Of a stretch of 64,000 nucleotides of DNA, positions 54,861 to 63,708 are shown one piece after another. This DNA comes from Symbiodinium natans (taxonomy: Eukaryota > Sar > Dinophyceae > Suessiales > Symbiodiniaceae), in NCBI GenBank assembly GCA_905221605.1, contig CAJNDS010002133.1, positions 173,365 through 237,364 of the forward strand. Reading direction: 5' to 3'. The notes beneath the pieces were generated by a model. That model made no database searches. It saw nothing but the letters and a program-made list of their open reading frames with translations, and was not told where the DNA came from. Position numbers and translations under genes: made by a program. Numbering within the stretch: position 1 is the first letter of the stretch; each line of letters starts with the position of its first letter.

Positions 54861-55936
54861 CCCTGAAGACCCCGCACCGACGACCCAAGGGCGCGGCTGT
54901 CGTGCATAGCCAGTTCGCTGGAGCGGCCATGGGCTTAGGTTTTAGGGTTTAGGGTGGTTTAGGTTTTAGGGTTTAGGGTGGTTTAGGGTTTAGGGTTTAG
55001 GGTTTAGGGTTTAGGGTTTAGGGTTTAGGGTTTAGGGTTTAGGGTTTAGGGTGCAGGGTTTAGGGTTCCGGCTTTAAGGTTTAGGGTTGAGGGTTTTGCG
55101 CGACCTGAGAGTTTCGAGTCCCTTCGCAGCATCACTTGGCAAGCATTGCAGGTGACTCTCCTGAGTCTGCCATGATGGTCTCTACAGGGAGATACCAGCA
55201 AAACGGCACAAGCCTGGTTCAGAACGCTGTCTTTGGGCTCAACCTGGCCTTCGACCCTGACAAGGGCATCACGGAATCCGAAAGTTCGAGTCCCTTATAC
55301 TCCCTTGTGGGCGGGGGAAGGGTAGCCCTAAACCCTAAACCCAAGCCCCATCATAAGCTAGACAACTGGTGCCAGGCTCAAGTTCATCTGACTCAGCAAC
55401 TCCATTTGAGCCCAGAACACGCAGAACGACACGCGCACCATCATGGCCATGCTGACAAAACAGCTTCAGGGATCTCAGGTCCAGCTGGGGCTGTCCATAA
55501 ACCCTAAACCCTAAACCCTAAACCCTAAACCCTAAACCCTAAACCCTAAACGGAGCCCCGAACTTTCAGCAAGCCCCGCAAGTCAGCTCAACCAGGGCGG
55601 TCTCTGGTTGATACCTGGGGCGAGGGTTCCAGCCTTTCTTGGGGCACTCAGAACCCTGGTTTAGGGTTTAGGGTTTAGGGTTTAGGGTTTAGGGTTTAGG
55701 GTGTGAACCACCCCATTTCCTTTCAGAGTATTAGGGTGGGGGGAGTGAATGCTAGGCCGAGGGAACTCCTCGTGAACCTTGAAAGCAACTCTTTCAAAAT
55801 TGTGCATCTCTGTAAGCCCTATCAAACTAAACCTTAAACCCACCGTCAGCGATGCTCTGAACAGGGCGTTAGAGTCAAGGTCTCCTTGAAGCTAGTGCAT
55901 CTTGGGCAACACATCACCCTTTCTGAGGAGTGTTGA
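54861..55936 (+). CDS. candidate six-exon gene (3' complete) with telomeric introns
   Basis: Exons in continuous phase: 54861-54938 (acceptor CATCCAG, LKTPHRRPKGAAVVHSQFAG, donor TTAG|GTTTTAGGG), 55152-55306 (acceptor CATTGCAG, DSPESAMMVSTGRYQQNGTS ... GLNLAFDPDKGITESES), 55416-55478 (NTQNDTRTIMAMLTKQLQGS), 55587-55658 (LNQGGLWLIPGARVPAFLGA, donor CTG|GTTTAGGG), 55727-55811 (acceptor TTTCCTTTCAG, SIRVGGVNARPRELLVNLES, donor CTCT|GTAAGC), 55875-55936 (KVSLKLVHLGQHITLSEEC, stop TGA). Introns carry (TTTAGGG)n at the 5' side (54939, 55659) or (CCCTAAA)n inside (55307, 55479). Product unknown; no start codon found. Confidence 0.5.
54939..55080. repeat. (TTTAGGG)n array
   Basis: A complex start (TTTTAGGGTTTAGGGTGG repeated) followed by about 12 TTTAGGG units. 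Forms the 5' part of an inferred intron. Confidence 0.9.
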
Positions 55937-56320
55937 GGTCCAAATTCGGATGGAAAGCCTTTCCTCCCGACTTTTGCACCCTTCGCGCCCTCAAACCTGA
56001 AGCCCTGAAACCCGCGAAAGCTTTTCCTGCCTGCTGGGCTCACTCCGCACCTGCGCCTTCACGCACCTCGGTCTGCCTGTTTGGGTAGGTTTAGAGTTTG
56101 GGGTTTAGGGTTGAGGGTTTAGGGCTACCCTGCCGCAGACTTGTTGAGGGGTTTCGGGGTGCTTTGCGAGTCTGTCTTCCGGGTGCAAATTTTACCTGCA
56201 CCTGGTTGTACCTTTGGTGTAGTGATTGCTGCTTAACTCGTGGGTCTGTCGCCTAACCCTGTAGGTAAATGGAGTATTCAGGGTTCGCATTGGGCTTTCA
56301 GGGTTGGCATCTTCAGGGTC
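55937..56320. other. no supported gene
   Basis: Some TTTAGGG relatives at 56085-56125. Three near-repeats of CAGGGTTCG/CAGGGTTGG/CAGGGTCG at 56278-56320. Open frames are short. Confidence 0.35.
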
Positions 56321-56324
56321 GTTC

Positions 56325-56510
56325 ATAGAGAGAGGGAGAGAAAACAACACACAAAAGACATAGAGAAAGAGAGCGCGAGAGAGAGAGAGAGCGAGAGAGA
56401 GAGAGAGAGAAACCAAAGAGAGACAGAGAGAGTGTGAGAGAAGCAGAGAGAGGGGGCGAGAGAAGGAGAGGGAAAGAGGGAGAGAGGGAGAGAGGGAGGG
56501 AGAGGAAGAC

Positions 56511-56552
<42 letters not shown>

Positions 56553-56560
56553 GGAGAGCG
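56325..56560. repeat. (GA)n-rich microsatellite
   Basis: Nearly pure GAGAGA with AAAG and GGGA variants. Long serine/leucine or arginine/glutamate frames across it are artefacts. Confidence 0.95.
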
Positions 56561-56599
56561 AACGCGGGATATACGAACTGTGATGTGTTTTTTTGTTTC

Positions 56600-56829
56600 T
56601 CATGCGGTCCTGGGGTATTGGGCCACCCACACACGCACACTCTGCACGCAGAGGAGATCCCGAAATGACGCCCAAAAGCCCCATCAATGTAAGAGGAGCG
56701 AACCATCTCGCTACTTATGTTTTTTGAAGAGCAGTCAGACCTTTTCTGAATGCTTCGGTAGGTGCCTCCTTTGAGACTGCAAGAAGGTTGAATTCTGGCG
56801 AGCGTGATCCCCCAGAAGTGAGTTGACAT
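56600..56829 (-). CDS. weak open frame
   Basis: Minus-strand frame from 56829 (MSTHFWGITLARIQPSCSLK...) before the microsatellite. It could be an exon; a shorter plus frame competes. Confidence 0.2.
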
Positions 56830-56945
56830 CTCCGCTTACTCAGCACCCGGCAGCGATCCGATCTCCAGGTTGCTTTTAAAGACTTTCGCATTGCTGGGGT
56901 TCACACTAACCAGCACACCAACACTAAGGAAAACTAATGCAGAGA

Positions 56946-57067
56946 AGTGCTACTTGGCACAATGCGGCTCTCGCGCACATGTTGTTGGCACTGCCTTCGG
57001 CAATGTTGCCGGAGTTGCCGGCGGCTGGCCGCAGTCGAAGCTTCAACACCTCCGTGTAAACAGCTAG
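56946..57067 (+). CDS. weak open frame downstream of the methyltransferase
   Basis: Plus frame ending AQCGSRAHVVGTAFGNVAGV ... LRVNS and stop. It may instead be the 3' UTR of the convergent methyltransferase. Confidence 0.2.
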
Positions 57068-57296
57068 CACCGCGGTGCGCAGCAGCCTGCCAGTCGCACT
57101 TCTACCGAACGACCTGCTTTGAAGAGAACCAACACAACCGCATCAGCATCGCTATTACTTCATAATCACCCGCAAGCACCGGATTCTTTGATGCAAACTG
57201 AACCGCACGCCATGGCAAAGCAGGTCGCCGAAAATCTGTGAATTCGTCCCGCTTCGCTCGCCAGCATGGTGCCTCCCGAAAGCACCTCTTAAAGTC

Positions 57297-58169
57297 TTAA
57301 AGCCTGGTAGCCGTTGTCATGACACTGTCAAATGGCAGGCGGCAGGGCGCGCCTGGGCCACTCCGCTTGGCTTCTGTGCCAGCTGTGATGGCCACCTCAA
57401 TGGCGGCCAGCTGTTCCGGAGTCTGCAATGCAAGCAAGTCACCGATTTGCCCGTGGCCATCCCGAAACGTGCGAAAGGTCTCCCGTGCATCATGCACCTC
57501 CCAGCACATGGGGACTTCTTGGCACTGGACCTTGCCAAACCCAAAACGCTTGAGCGTTTCCATGGCGGCTTTTGCTTGCGCAAAGCGGAAGAAAGGCGGG
57601 GCTGGAGGCACAGGCACCTGCGTGTTGCCGTGCGCCCCAACTGCATCATGAACCAACTGAAGCGCCTCTGTGAGAAAGGAGTAGCCCCAGACCGTGAAGC
57701 CCAAGCGCCCGCCGGGGCGCAGGACTCGGAAGGCTTCTGCAAAAAAAGCCTCTGGCTCTGGAAGGTGGAGAACACCAAAGCTGCAGACAACAGCATCGAC
57801 CGACTGGTCCTCTAAAGGCATCCTCGCAGCATCGGCTTCGATGAACTGCACCTTGTCCGAGGCCATCTCGGCAGAAAGTCGTGCTTGGGCCAGGTCCAAC
57901 ATGTTTCTCGAAAAGTCCAGGGCAGTTACAGCAGCGCCAGCCTTGGCCGCAGCCTCCGCGACGAAGCCGGGGCCTGTGGCAACGTCCACTAAGCTGCACC
58001 CTTGCTGACACTTCACTGCATCCAGGAGGGCGGGGACACATTGCCGTGTCAAGCATCCCCAGCCAGTCTCGTAAGTGTGGACAGCCTTCTGCCAGTGCCG
58101 GTGCTCTCGCACAGCGAATTCAGACGTCGAGAAAGCCCTGCGAGAGCAACGAGCCAGAGAACGCATCAT
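57297..58169 (-). CDS. class I SAM-dependent methyltransferase (UbiE/Methyltransf_11-like)
   Basis: Intact 290-codon single-exon frame from ATG (two tandem Met) to TAA. The SAM-binding Rossmann motifs are clear: motif I VDVATGPG (about residues 61-68), the acidic end of strand 2 at TALD (D85), EADAARMPLE (about 111-120), DAVVCSFGVLHL (about 125-136) and RVLRPGGRLGFTVW (about 148-161). These belong to the family that methylates small molecules, including quinone precursors; the substrate cannot be told. The N-terminus MMRSLARCSRRAFST is Arg/Ser/Ala-rich, like a mitochondrial targeting peptide. It lacks introns and telomeric arrays, unlike its neighbours, which may mean retroposition or transfer. 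Confidence 0.9.
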   Translation of the reverse strand: MMRSLARCSRRAFSTSEFAVREHRHWQKAVHTYETGWGCLTRQCVPALLDAVKCQQGCSLVDVATGPGFVAEAAAKAGAAVTALDFSRNMLDLAQARLSAEMASDKVQFIEADAARMPLEDQSVDAVVCSFGVLHLPEPEAFFAEAFRVLRPGGRLGFTVWGYSFLTEALQLVHDAVGAHGNTQVPVPPAPPFFRFAQAKAAMETLKRFGFGKVQCQEVPMCWEVHDARETFRTFRDGHGQIGDLLALQTPEQLAAIEVAITAGTEAKRSGPGAPCRLPFDSVMTTATRL

Positions 58170-58361
58170 GGCTGGGCGAGCAAAGTCTTAGTGCCGTGCT
58201 TTGCGACTTCTGCGCTGGGGTCGGCAGCTACGCAGCCAAAGAAATCGCCAGATTCACCAGCAAACCAAACACATGCAGCAGAATATTTCCAACTTGATCA
58301 ACACGAAGTCAACACATCCACCAGCCGGAGGCTATTAAGCGCATGTACTATAGCCAAGTGT
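58170..58361. promoter_or_regulatory. short intergenic region between divergent genes
   Basis: About 190 bp separate the methyltransferase start (minus) and the candidate gene start at 58362 (plus). A shared bidirectional promoter is possible, but no motif is recognised. Confidence 0.3.
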
Positions 58362-59664
58362 ATGTATGATCCGAAAAAAGTTCATGACCTCCTGACTGAT
58401 CAAAGAGAGAGCCTAGCTAACGAGCTCGGCCACCTGAAAGTCAGACCGGAAGGCTACAACGAGGGTGTAAGTGTCAGACCCTAAAGCCCAAACCCTAGAC
58501 CCCCTTCTCGGGCATGCTTGCCTGCAAGTCTCGCACAACGAAACCCAGATCGACCCGAAACCCATGATGGGCTGGAGGTGTGCTGGTTTTTGGAGCCCGT
58601 AGATACCCTGTAGATCCTAAAGGGACATACTTTCAGAACCCTCCAAGAAGTTAGTAGGATTTAGGGGGCTTATGAGTAGGTGTCAGGGTTTGGTAAGGGG
58701 CCAAAATTGGGGAGCATGTACCCTAAACCCTAAACCCATCGATTTTTCACCGACGGCTTCTGGGCCCTGTCCTCCCCCCCCCCGGCCAACCAGACAAGGA
58801 AACAACTGAACTAACCTGACAAGCTACAAACCCCAAACCCTGTAATCAAACCCTATAATATATGTCCCCCCAAAAAGGCCCCAAACCCGATAATATATTG
58901 TCCAAAAAGGCCCAGAAAAGCCAAAAACATATGTATAAGGTCTAATACCCCAACAAAGGACCCAGAGAAAGACAAAACGGCCCGGCGCCTCTCATAGGCT
59001 GCAGCAAGTCGGAGGTGAACGATGCAATAAGCCGCCTTGCAAACCCTCAGCCCCTGGACGCTATGGCCAACACCCCTTGTTTAGGGTGTATAGGGTTTCG
59101 GGTTACCACACCCCGAAAAAACTCAGAACTACCTCCCACTTGTCTGGCCGCGTGTCCTTGGGAGAAAGTTAACCTTGGTGATCATCGGAAGCATGCTAAA
59201 CCTAAAACCTAAACCCTTTTTTTAAGACTGGAACTGAGGCCAGGCAGCATCCATCCATCCAGGTTGCCAGATCAAAACCCTAAACCCTAACTCCTCTACC
59301 CTAAACCCTAAACCCAAGCTAAGACAGTTTTGGGCATTCTTCTTGTCAACAGACCCTAAGGGACCATGCGCCAGAATGGAGTATAATTGGCCATGAATCT
59401 TCAGGGTGTACAGGCCTTAGGCTATTATAAACTGTACTACGACTTTGAAGAAAAAAAGAATATACTTCTCAGAGTACATGTAGCGTTCTCGGGTTCGCCT
59501 AAGATTGCCAGCTATGGTCTTTGGCTCTTTTAAGGGTTTAGCGTTCAGGGTTTAGGGTTTAGGGGTTAGTCTGGGGCAAAAGAGTCAAGAAGCTGTTGAC
59601 GCCACAGAGGGTTGGAGCTGAAGTTGCAGAACTGCGACACCTTGTTGCAGAAGCCCTGCCCTAA
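58362..59664 (+). CDS. candidate complete five-exon gene
   Basis: Exons in phase from ATG to stop: 58362-58466 (MYDPKKVHDLLTDQRESLAN ... KVRPEGYNEG, donor GGT|GTAAGT), 59009-59101 (acceptor GCAGCAAG, SEVNDAISRLANPQPLDAMA), 59127-59177 (acceptor ACTCAG, NYLPLVWPRVLGRKLTL, donor TTG|GTGATC), 59353-59405 (acceptor TCAACAG, TLRDHAPEWSIIGHESS), 59583-59664 (VKKLLTPQRVGAEVAELRHL then VAEALP). The stop TAA lies in the first CCCTAAA unit of an array. About 127 residues. The second intron is only 25 nt, so its true borders may differ. Function unknown. Divergent from the methyltransferase. Confidence 0.45.
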
Positions 59665-59954
59665 ACCCTAAACCCTAAACCCTAAACCCCCTAAACCCCC
59701 TAGACCCCCTAAACCCCTTGACCCCCTAGACCCCCTAAACCTTAAACCTTAAACCCTAAACCCTCGTTGTGAACAGCGGCCTTGCCTTTTCCTGGCAGCC
59801 GTAGAAGCCTTCAGCTTCGCGCTGGAAACCTGGGATGTTGTGTTCGAATGGCTCCGAGAACCTTTTTTTGCCACCCCCGAGAACCTTTTTAGGGTTTAGG
59901 GTTTAGGGTTTAGGTGAAGATCAAGCTGAGGCTTGCTGTTCATTGAGATTTTAA
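59665..59954. repeat. CCCTAAA array with CCCCCTAAACC/CCCCTTGACC variants
   Basis: Perfect units at 59660-59690 pass into 9-11 bp variants (CCCCCTAAAC, CCCCTTGACC, CCCCCTAGAC) to 59745. Short G-strand repeats at 59890-59915. No gene supported in between. Confidence 0.7.
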
Positions 59955-60052
59955 TGGGGGGTTTACGAGACTAGGGGTACCTTATTGGGGTCCTTATTAT
60001 CAAGGAGTCCTACTATGGGTCTATTGGGGGCCCCTTATTTTCGTAAACCCCC
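59955..60052. mobile_element. family-IV TIR element
   Basis: GGGGGGTTTACGAGAC at the left and TTTTCGTAAACCCCC at the right. Internal near-palindromic GGGTACC/GGTCC motifs. It is followed by ATGTGAAG|GAAG, an AG that starts the next exon. Confidence 0.8.
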
Positions 60053-60060
60053 ATGTGAAG

Positions 60061-60217
60061 GAAGTTAGCAAATGAGAAGCAATACTGCCACCACTTTGAA
60101 CTGCGCCGCATGGAGAGAGCAGCTGTCCTTTTGCGCCGCGACCGCACCTACCCTTTTTGCACCGATCTACCCTTGAATGGGAGACACGTGCCTTTGTTCC
60201 ATGATTTAAGGGCATAA
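60061..60217 (+). CDS. candidate terminal exon after a TIR element
   Basis: Acceptor CATGTGAAG|G. 51 codons KLANEKQYCHHFELRRMERA then AVLLRRDRTYPFCTDLPLNG and a stop TAA after FHDLRA. Strongly protein-like and basic. The donor side of the preceding element was not resolved. Confidence 0.5.
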
Positions 60218-60389
60218 AAACGACTTTAGGCAAACTCAACCCAGCAACGTTCAGCAAAAACAAGGGTCTTGCTCGGCTCCGCGCACGTGTGGCAAGTTCT
60301 CGTTTAGCATTTGGTTGCAGGCCCCTTCGGCATCAGCATCGCCAGCGAGGCTTAATTGAGCATGCTATCGTGCTCAGGCTAAACTAGAG

Positions 60390-60508
60390 ATGCTCGTGAC
60401 AACTTCTTACGAGGAGCTTTCGGGAAGCGTGCTGGCGTCCGCCACGTGGATCTCCCATCTTTGCCGCTGGCGGGCAGCGTCGACGAACGCCTGCTTAAGG
60501 AGTTCTGA
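60390..60508 (+). CDS. candidate terminal exon
   Basis: Acceptor AACTAGAG|AT, then ARDNFLRGAFGKRAGVRHVD and LPSLPLAGSVDERLLKEF, stop TGA. A second frame (MLVTTSYEELSGSVLASATW) overlaps but looks less natural. Confidence 0.45.
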
Positions 60509-61096
60509 ACCCTGGAGAACCCCGCAGCAACCCTAAACCCTAAACCCTAAACCCCAATACCTGGACCTCCATAGTACCCATCATCATGGCCTGCATACCG
60601 TAAGCTTGTATGCTGGGGTGGAGGCGACAATGCGGCTACAACTACACTATTACACTCATGGTGCGAAACATGGTAATGACAGTGGTAGCAGTAGAGAACT
60701 AGGAATCGTAATGGTATTGTCATTGTAGTGGTAGGAGTAGCAGGGGCAGCAGCAGGAACAATCATGATAGCAGCGAAACTATAATAGAAGAAGCAGTCGG
60801 TCGTTGTATTCGTAGTAGCCGGCGCAGGCTGGCAGAAATGATCAGGTAGCAGTAGCCAGGCGTTCTTCGCGGCCCCCGAGCCGCTTTCGTGCATTTCAGG
60901 GCGGTTTCGGTTCCTACCCCCCTGCCCCCCCTTCCCCCCCTTGCCCTCCTTCTGCCTGCAAACGCGGCTAGCAAAGAACCATGGAACCGCCGGGGATAGG
61001 GGTGGGGGTCACCGGATCCCTACACTCCAAACGCACTCCAAACACAACCAGTTAAAAAGCAGTAAGTATAAGAATAGTAATTCAGAAAATCTCCAC
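60509..61096. other. low-complexity region
   Basis: TAG/GCAG-rich trinucleotide-like repeats at 60650-60850. The 115-codon minus frame over it is threonine- and histidine-rich and probably not a gene. A C-rich run at 60917-60940. Confidence 0.5.
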
Positions 61097-61782
61097 ATGA
61101 GTTCTATTCATCACCGAGGAATACGCCCAGCCCCAAGCCCAGGGCACCGACCTCGAGTTGCCAGGCTGTGGGGGATTAAGATGGTTTTTGCGCAGCAAGC
61201 TTCTGGTTTAGGGTTTAGAGGGTTTAGGGTTTAGGGTCACTCACCGAAACCGGGGCGATTATAGTATAATTATCAAGGGACCCGAAGGGAATACTATTAG
61301 TAATTCTTCCGACCCCTAGATTGTGGCTTTTGTCGGGGTTGGGGGCCTCCACTTCGTCGCAGCAGCGATTCTTGACTGCCAGGGTCACCAGGAAAGGCTC
61401 CTCACGGCACTGGAGCTGCGCCTCCGCCGGGACAGGTTAAGGTTTAGGGTTTTAGGGTTTCGGGTTTAGGGTTTAGGGTTTCGGGTTTCGGGTTTACTGT
61501 AGGGTTTCGGGTTTCGGGTCAAATCCCTTCTGCATGTTGTGCTGAGCAAGGAATGCATGCAAACCTTCTCAAGCTTTACTGGAAAGGACACTGGGGTTGC
61601 CACCTCACCCTTTCTCCACCGCTCCCTAAAGCCTTGAACTCCAAACCCCTAAACCCTAAACCCTAACCCCTAAACCCTTCACCCTCAACCCTACACCCCC
61701 TCTCTCGCCCAGGCTCGGGGTTCGTCAGCTGCCGGTCCCAGAAAGTCCGTGCTCTGGAGCCATATCACACCGCTCAAGTTAA
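61097..61782 (+). CDS. candidate complete four-exon gene with telomeric introns
   Basis: Exons in phase: 61097-61205 (ATG start, MSSIHHRGIRPAPSPGHRPR ... MVFAQQAS, donor TCTG|GTTTAGGG), 61363-61435 (acceptor CGTCGCAG, AILDCQGHQERLLTALELRL, donor ACAG|GTTAAGG then TTTAGGG), 61551-61595 (acceptor AGCAAG, NACKPSQALLERTL, donor GG|GTTGCC), 61713-61782 (acceptor CTCTCGCCCAG, LGVRQLPVPESPCSGAISHR, stop TAA). 98 residues. Introns of 157, 115 and 117 nt; the third contains CCCTAAA repeats. Function unknown. Confidence 0.5.
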
Positions 61783-61965
61783 GCAGCGTTTAGCTACCTA
61801 CTTCTCTGGTTTAGGGTTTCGGGATTGGGGTAACATAGAGTGTGTACCCACGGATCACAAAATGTAGTTTGTAGTTAGTTAATAAGCGCTGCTAGCACCC
61901 TTGTAAGCCCTAAGCCCTACACTGTTTCATGACAAGCTCGAAGCCGGACACTCTTACTTGACGGC
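61783..61965. other. no supported gene
   Basis: Short stretch with one TTTAGGG run and AT-richer sequence near 61850-61900. Confidence 0.3.
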
Positions 61966-62253
61966 TCATAGGTACTTATAGGGTCCTAAGTAGGGCAACT
62001 GAATCTCCACTTAGCCCTAAACCCTAAACCCTAAACCCTAAACCCTAAACCCTAAACCCTAAACCCTAAACCCTAAACCCTAAACCTGAACCCTATACCC
62101 TGAACAACCCGAAGACTTAAACCCTAAGCCCCCGAGCCCTACAACGCGTACGACTCCAGGCGTCAGGGCCTCGGCCAGTGCGGAGAGCGTGTCCAGCAGT
62201 GGGCCGGGTGGAGCCTTGTCGCCATACCTTCTCTTATAGGATTCGGTCGGCAT
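61966..62253 (-). CDS. candidate two-exon short gene
   Basis: Exon 62152-62253 from ATG (MPTESYKRRYGDKAPPGPLL then DTLSALAEALTPGV, donor GTC|GTACGC). A possible terminal exon 61966-61998 (acceptor GATTCAG, LPYLGPYKYL, stop) lies past a (CCCTAAA)n array (62013-62088) in the intron. The first exon is much more convincing than the second. Confidence 0.4.
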
Positions 62254-62767
62254 TGTTGGGTGATAGGGAAGAAAGGACGAATAGTAAGTAACAGATCACG
62301 GTATAGTTGCATTACTTACAACACAGATCGTAGCTAAATTTCAGTAGCAAGAGCAAAAAAAGCCAGTCGCGCAACCCAACAGCCAGCAACAAGATGATGA
62401 AGGACCAATATGATCCCAGGTTGGCCAAATTTAAAGCCAAAAAAAAACAGGTTGGAAATATTACAGTTCCCAAGCCCTGAATGCTAAAGCTTTAGGGTTT
62501 AGGGTTTAGGGCTCCCAAAAATCGAAACCCCTACACCCGAAACCCTAAACGCCCGGTTCTGTTCCTGCTCTCTGATCTGGTTCCGCCCCCTTCTGGCTTC
62601 ATTGCCCGGTGGGAATTATAATGCTACCAGATAAAAGCTTTGCGAATAGTAGTCACCATCGTTCTAGTATAGCGATAGTAATTTACCCTTTCCACATGTC
62701 ATGCAAGCCCCAAACCCTAAACTCTAAACCCCAAGGGAATAAAACCCTGAAGCAGTCTCTGCTTCAG
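62254..62767. other. no supported gene
   Basis: AT-richer unique sequence to 62460, short TTTAGGG runs near 62490, mixed CCCTAAA relatives. Nothing else seen. Confidence 0.35.
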
Positions 62768-63057
62768 GGCAAGCTCGGACGACAAGAGCGTGGCACTTTA
62801 AGAAAGGTGTGCATTTGGGTCTCGTAGCCTTGAGCCGTAGCCATTTTGCCCTATAAACCCTAAACACTTTCCAAGAGACTTCGCCCTAAACCCTAAACCC
62901 TAAACGCCATAACCCTAAACCCTAAACCCTAAACCCTAAATCCTGAACCCCAAACCCGAAACCCAAAACCCAAAACCCACAAGGTTCAAGGCTTCAGGGC
63001 TAGGCCAAGATGCAGGAGGTCACTTCCCACCACGTGGCTAAAAGGACCTTGGCGTGA
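62768..63057 (+). CDS. candidate two-exon 3' end
   Basis: Exon 62768-62806 (acceptor CTGCTTCAG, GKLGRQERGTLRK, donor AAG|GTGTGC) and exon 63004-63057 (acceptor GGGCTAG, AKMQEVTSHHVAKRTLA, stop TGA) join in phase 0. The intron contains a spliced-leader-like sequence and CCCTAAA arrays. Confidence 0.35.
62835..62848 (+). other. partial match to the dinoflagellate spliced leader
   Basis: CCGTAGCCATTTTG matches the first 14 conserved bases of the dinoflagellate spliced leader (CCGTAGCCATTTTGGCTCAAG). The following bases, CCCTAT, diverge. Just upstream is CGTAGCCTTGAG, perhaps a second, more decayed unit. Such relics arise from reintegrated trans-spliced mRNA. Confidence 0.6.
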
Positions 63058-63487
63058 GGTTTTGGGTTTAGTATTTAGGGTTTAGGGTTTGGGGTTTGGG
63101 GTTTAGGGTTTAGGGTGCGTAGCTTGAGGGTACGTAGCTTGAGGGTTCGTGATGGTAGAAGCCGGTGGTGGTCACGCGGTTCAGCGTAAAGCGCCGGCAT
63201 GTTTGTGCACAGTAGATGCCGCTGCGCTAAACCCTAAACCCTAAACCTTTAAAAACAAAACCCTATATCCTAAACCCACCCTACGGTGCTAAGCTACATG
63301 CGTTGCGGGCCGATGGCTTGGGAGAGGCTGTAGGGCTGGTTCCGGGTTCAGGGAACATCCTCGGGCAATTTGGTCTTACTTGCTTTTTGGCTGTTGGAGA
63401 TGTTCTAGGGCTGGGGCTTAGGGTTTAGGGTTTAGAGTTTTTTTGCAGGGTTTAGGGTTTCGGGTTTAGGGTTTAGGGCTACTCAAC
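63058..63487. other. telomeric-repeat stretch, no supported gene
   Basis: TTTAGGG relatives at 63070-63115 and 63412-63478. A duplicated GTAGCTTGAGGGT (63118, 63132). CCCTAAA run at 63227-63248. Confidence 0.45.
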
Positions 63488-63577
63488 CCAAAGATGCGGC
63501 CAGGGTGCCCAGCTCCTCTACAAGTTGCCGGGCGGCCTCCCCTTCCCCGAAGGCCAAGCGCCTGGGCAGAATGGACT
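63488..63577 (-). CDS. candidate exon between telomeric arrays
   Basis: Minus strand, acceptor AAGTCAG|AG. 29 codons SILPRRLAFGEGEAARQLVE then ELGTLAASL, donor TTGG|GTTGAG. Helical, strongly protein-like. Neighbouring exons not identified. Confidence 0.5.
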
Positions 63578-63598
63578 CTGACTTTTCGGGTATGGATG

Positions 63599-63708
63599 GG
63601 TTTAGGGTTTAGGGTTTAGGGTTTAGGGTTTAGGGTTTAGGGTTTAGGGTTTAGGGTTTAGGGTTTAGGGTTTAGGGTTTAGGGTTTAGGGTTTAGGGTT
63701 TAGGGTTC
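63599..63708. repeat. (TTTAGGG)n array
   Basis: About 15 perfect units, just upstream (minus strand) of the 63488-63577 candidate exon. Confidence 0.95.

Noticed and set aside
56313-56829. Serine/leucine-rich minus frames
   Set aside because: They read through a (GA)n microsatellite; only the non-repetitive start could be coding, and it is listed as weak.
60547-60894. 115-codon minus frame
   Set aside because: Low-complexity, threonine- and histidine-rich, arising from trinucleotide-like repeats.
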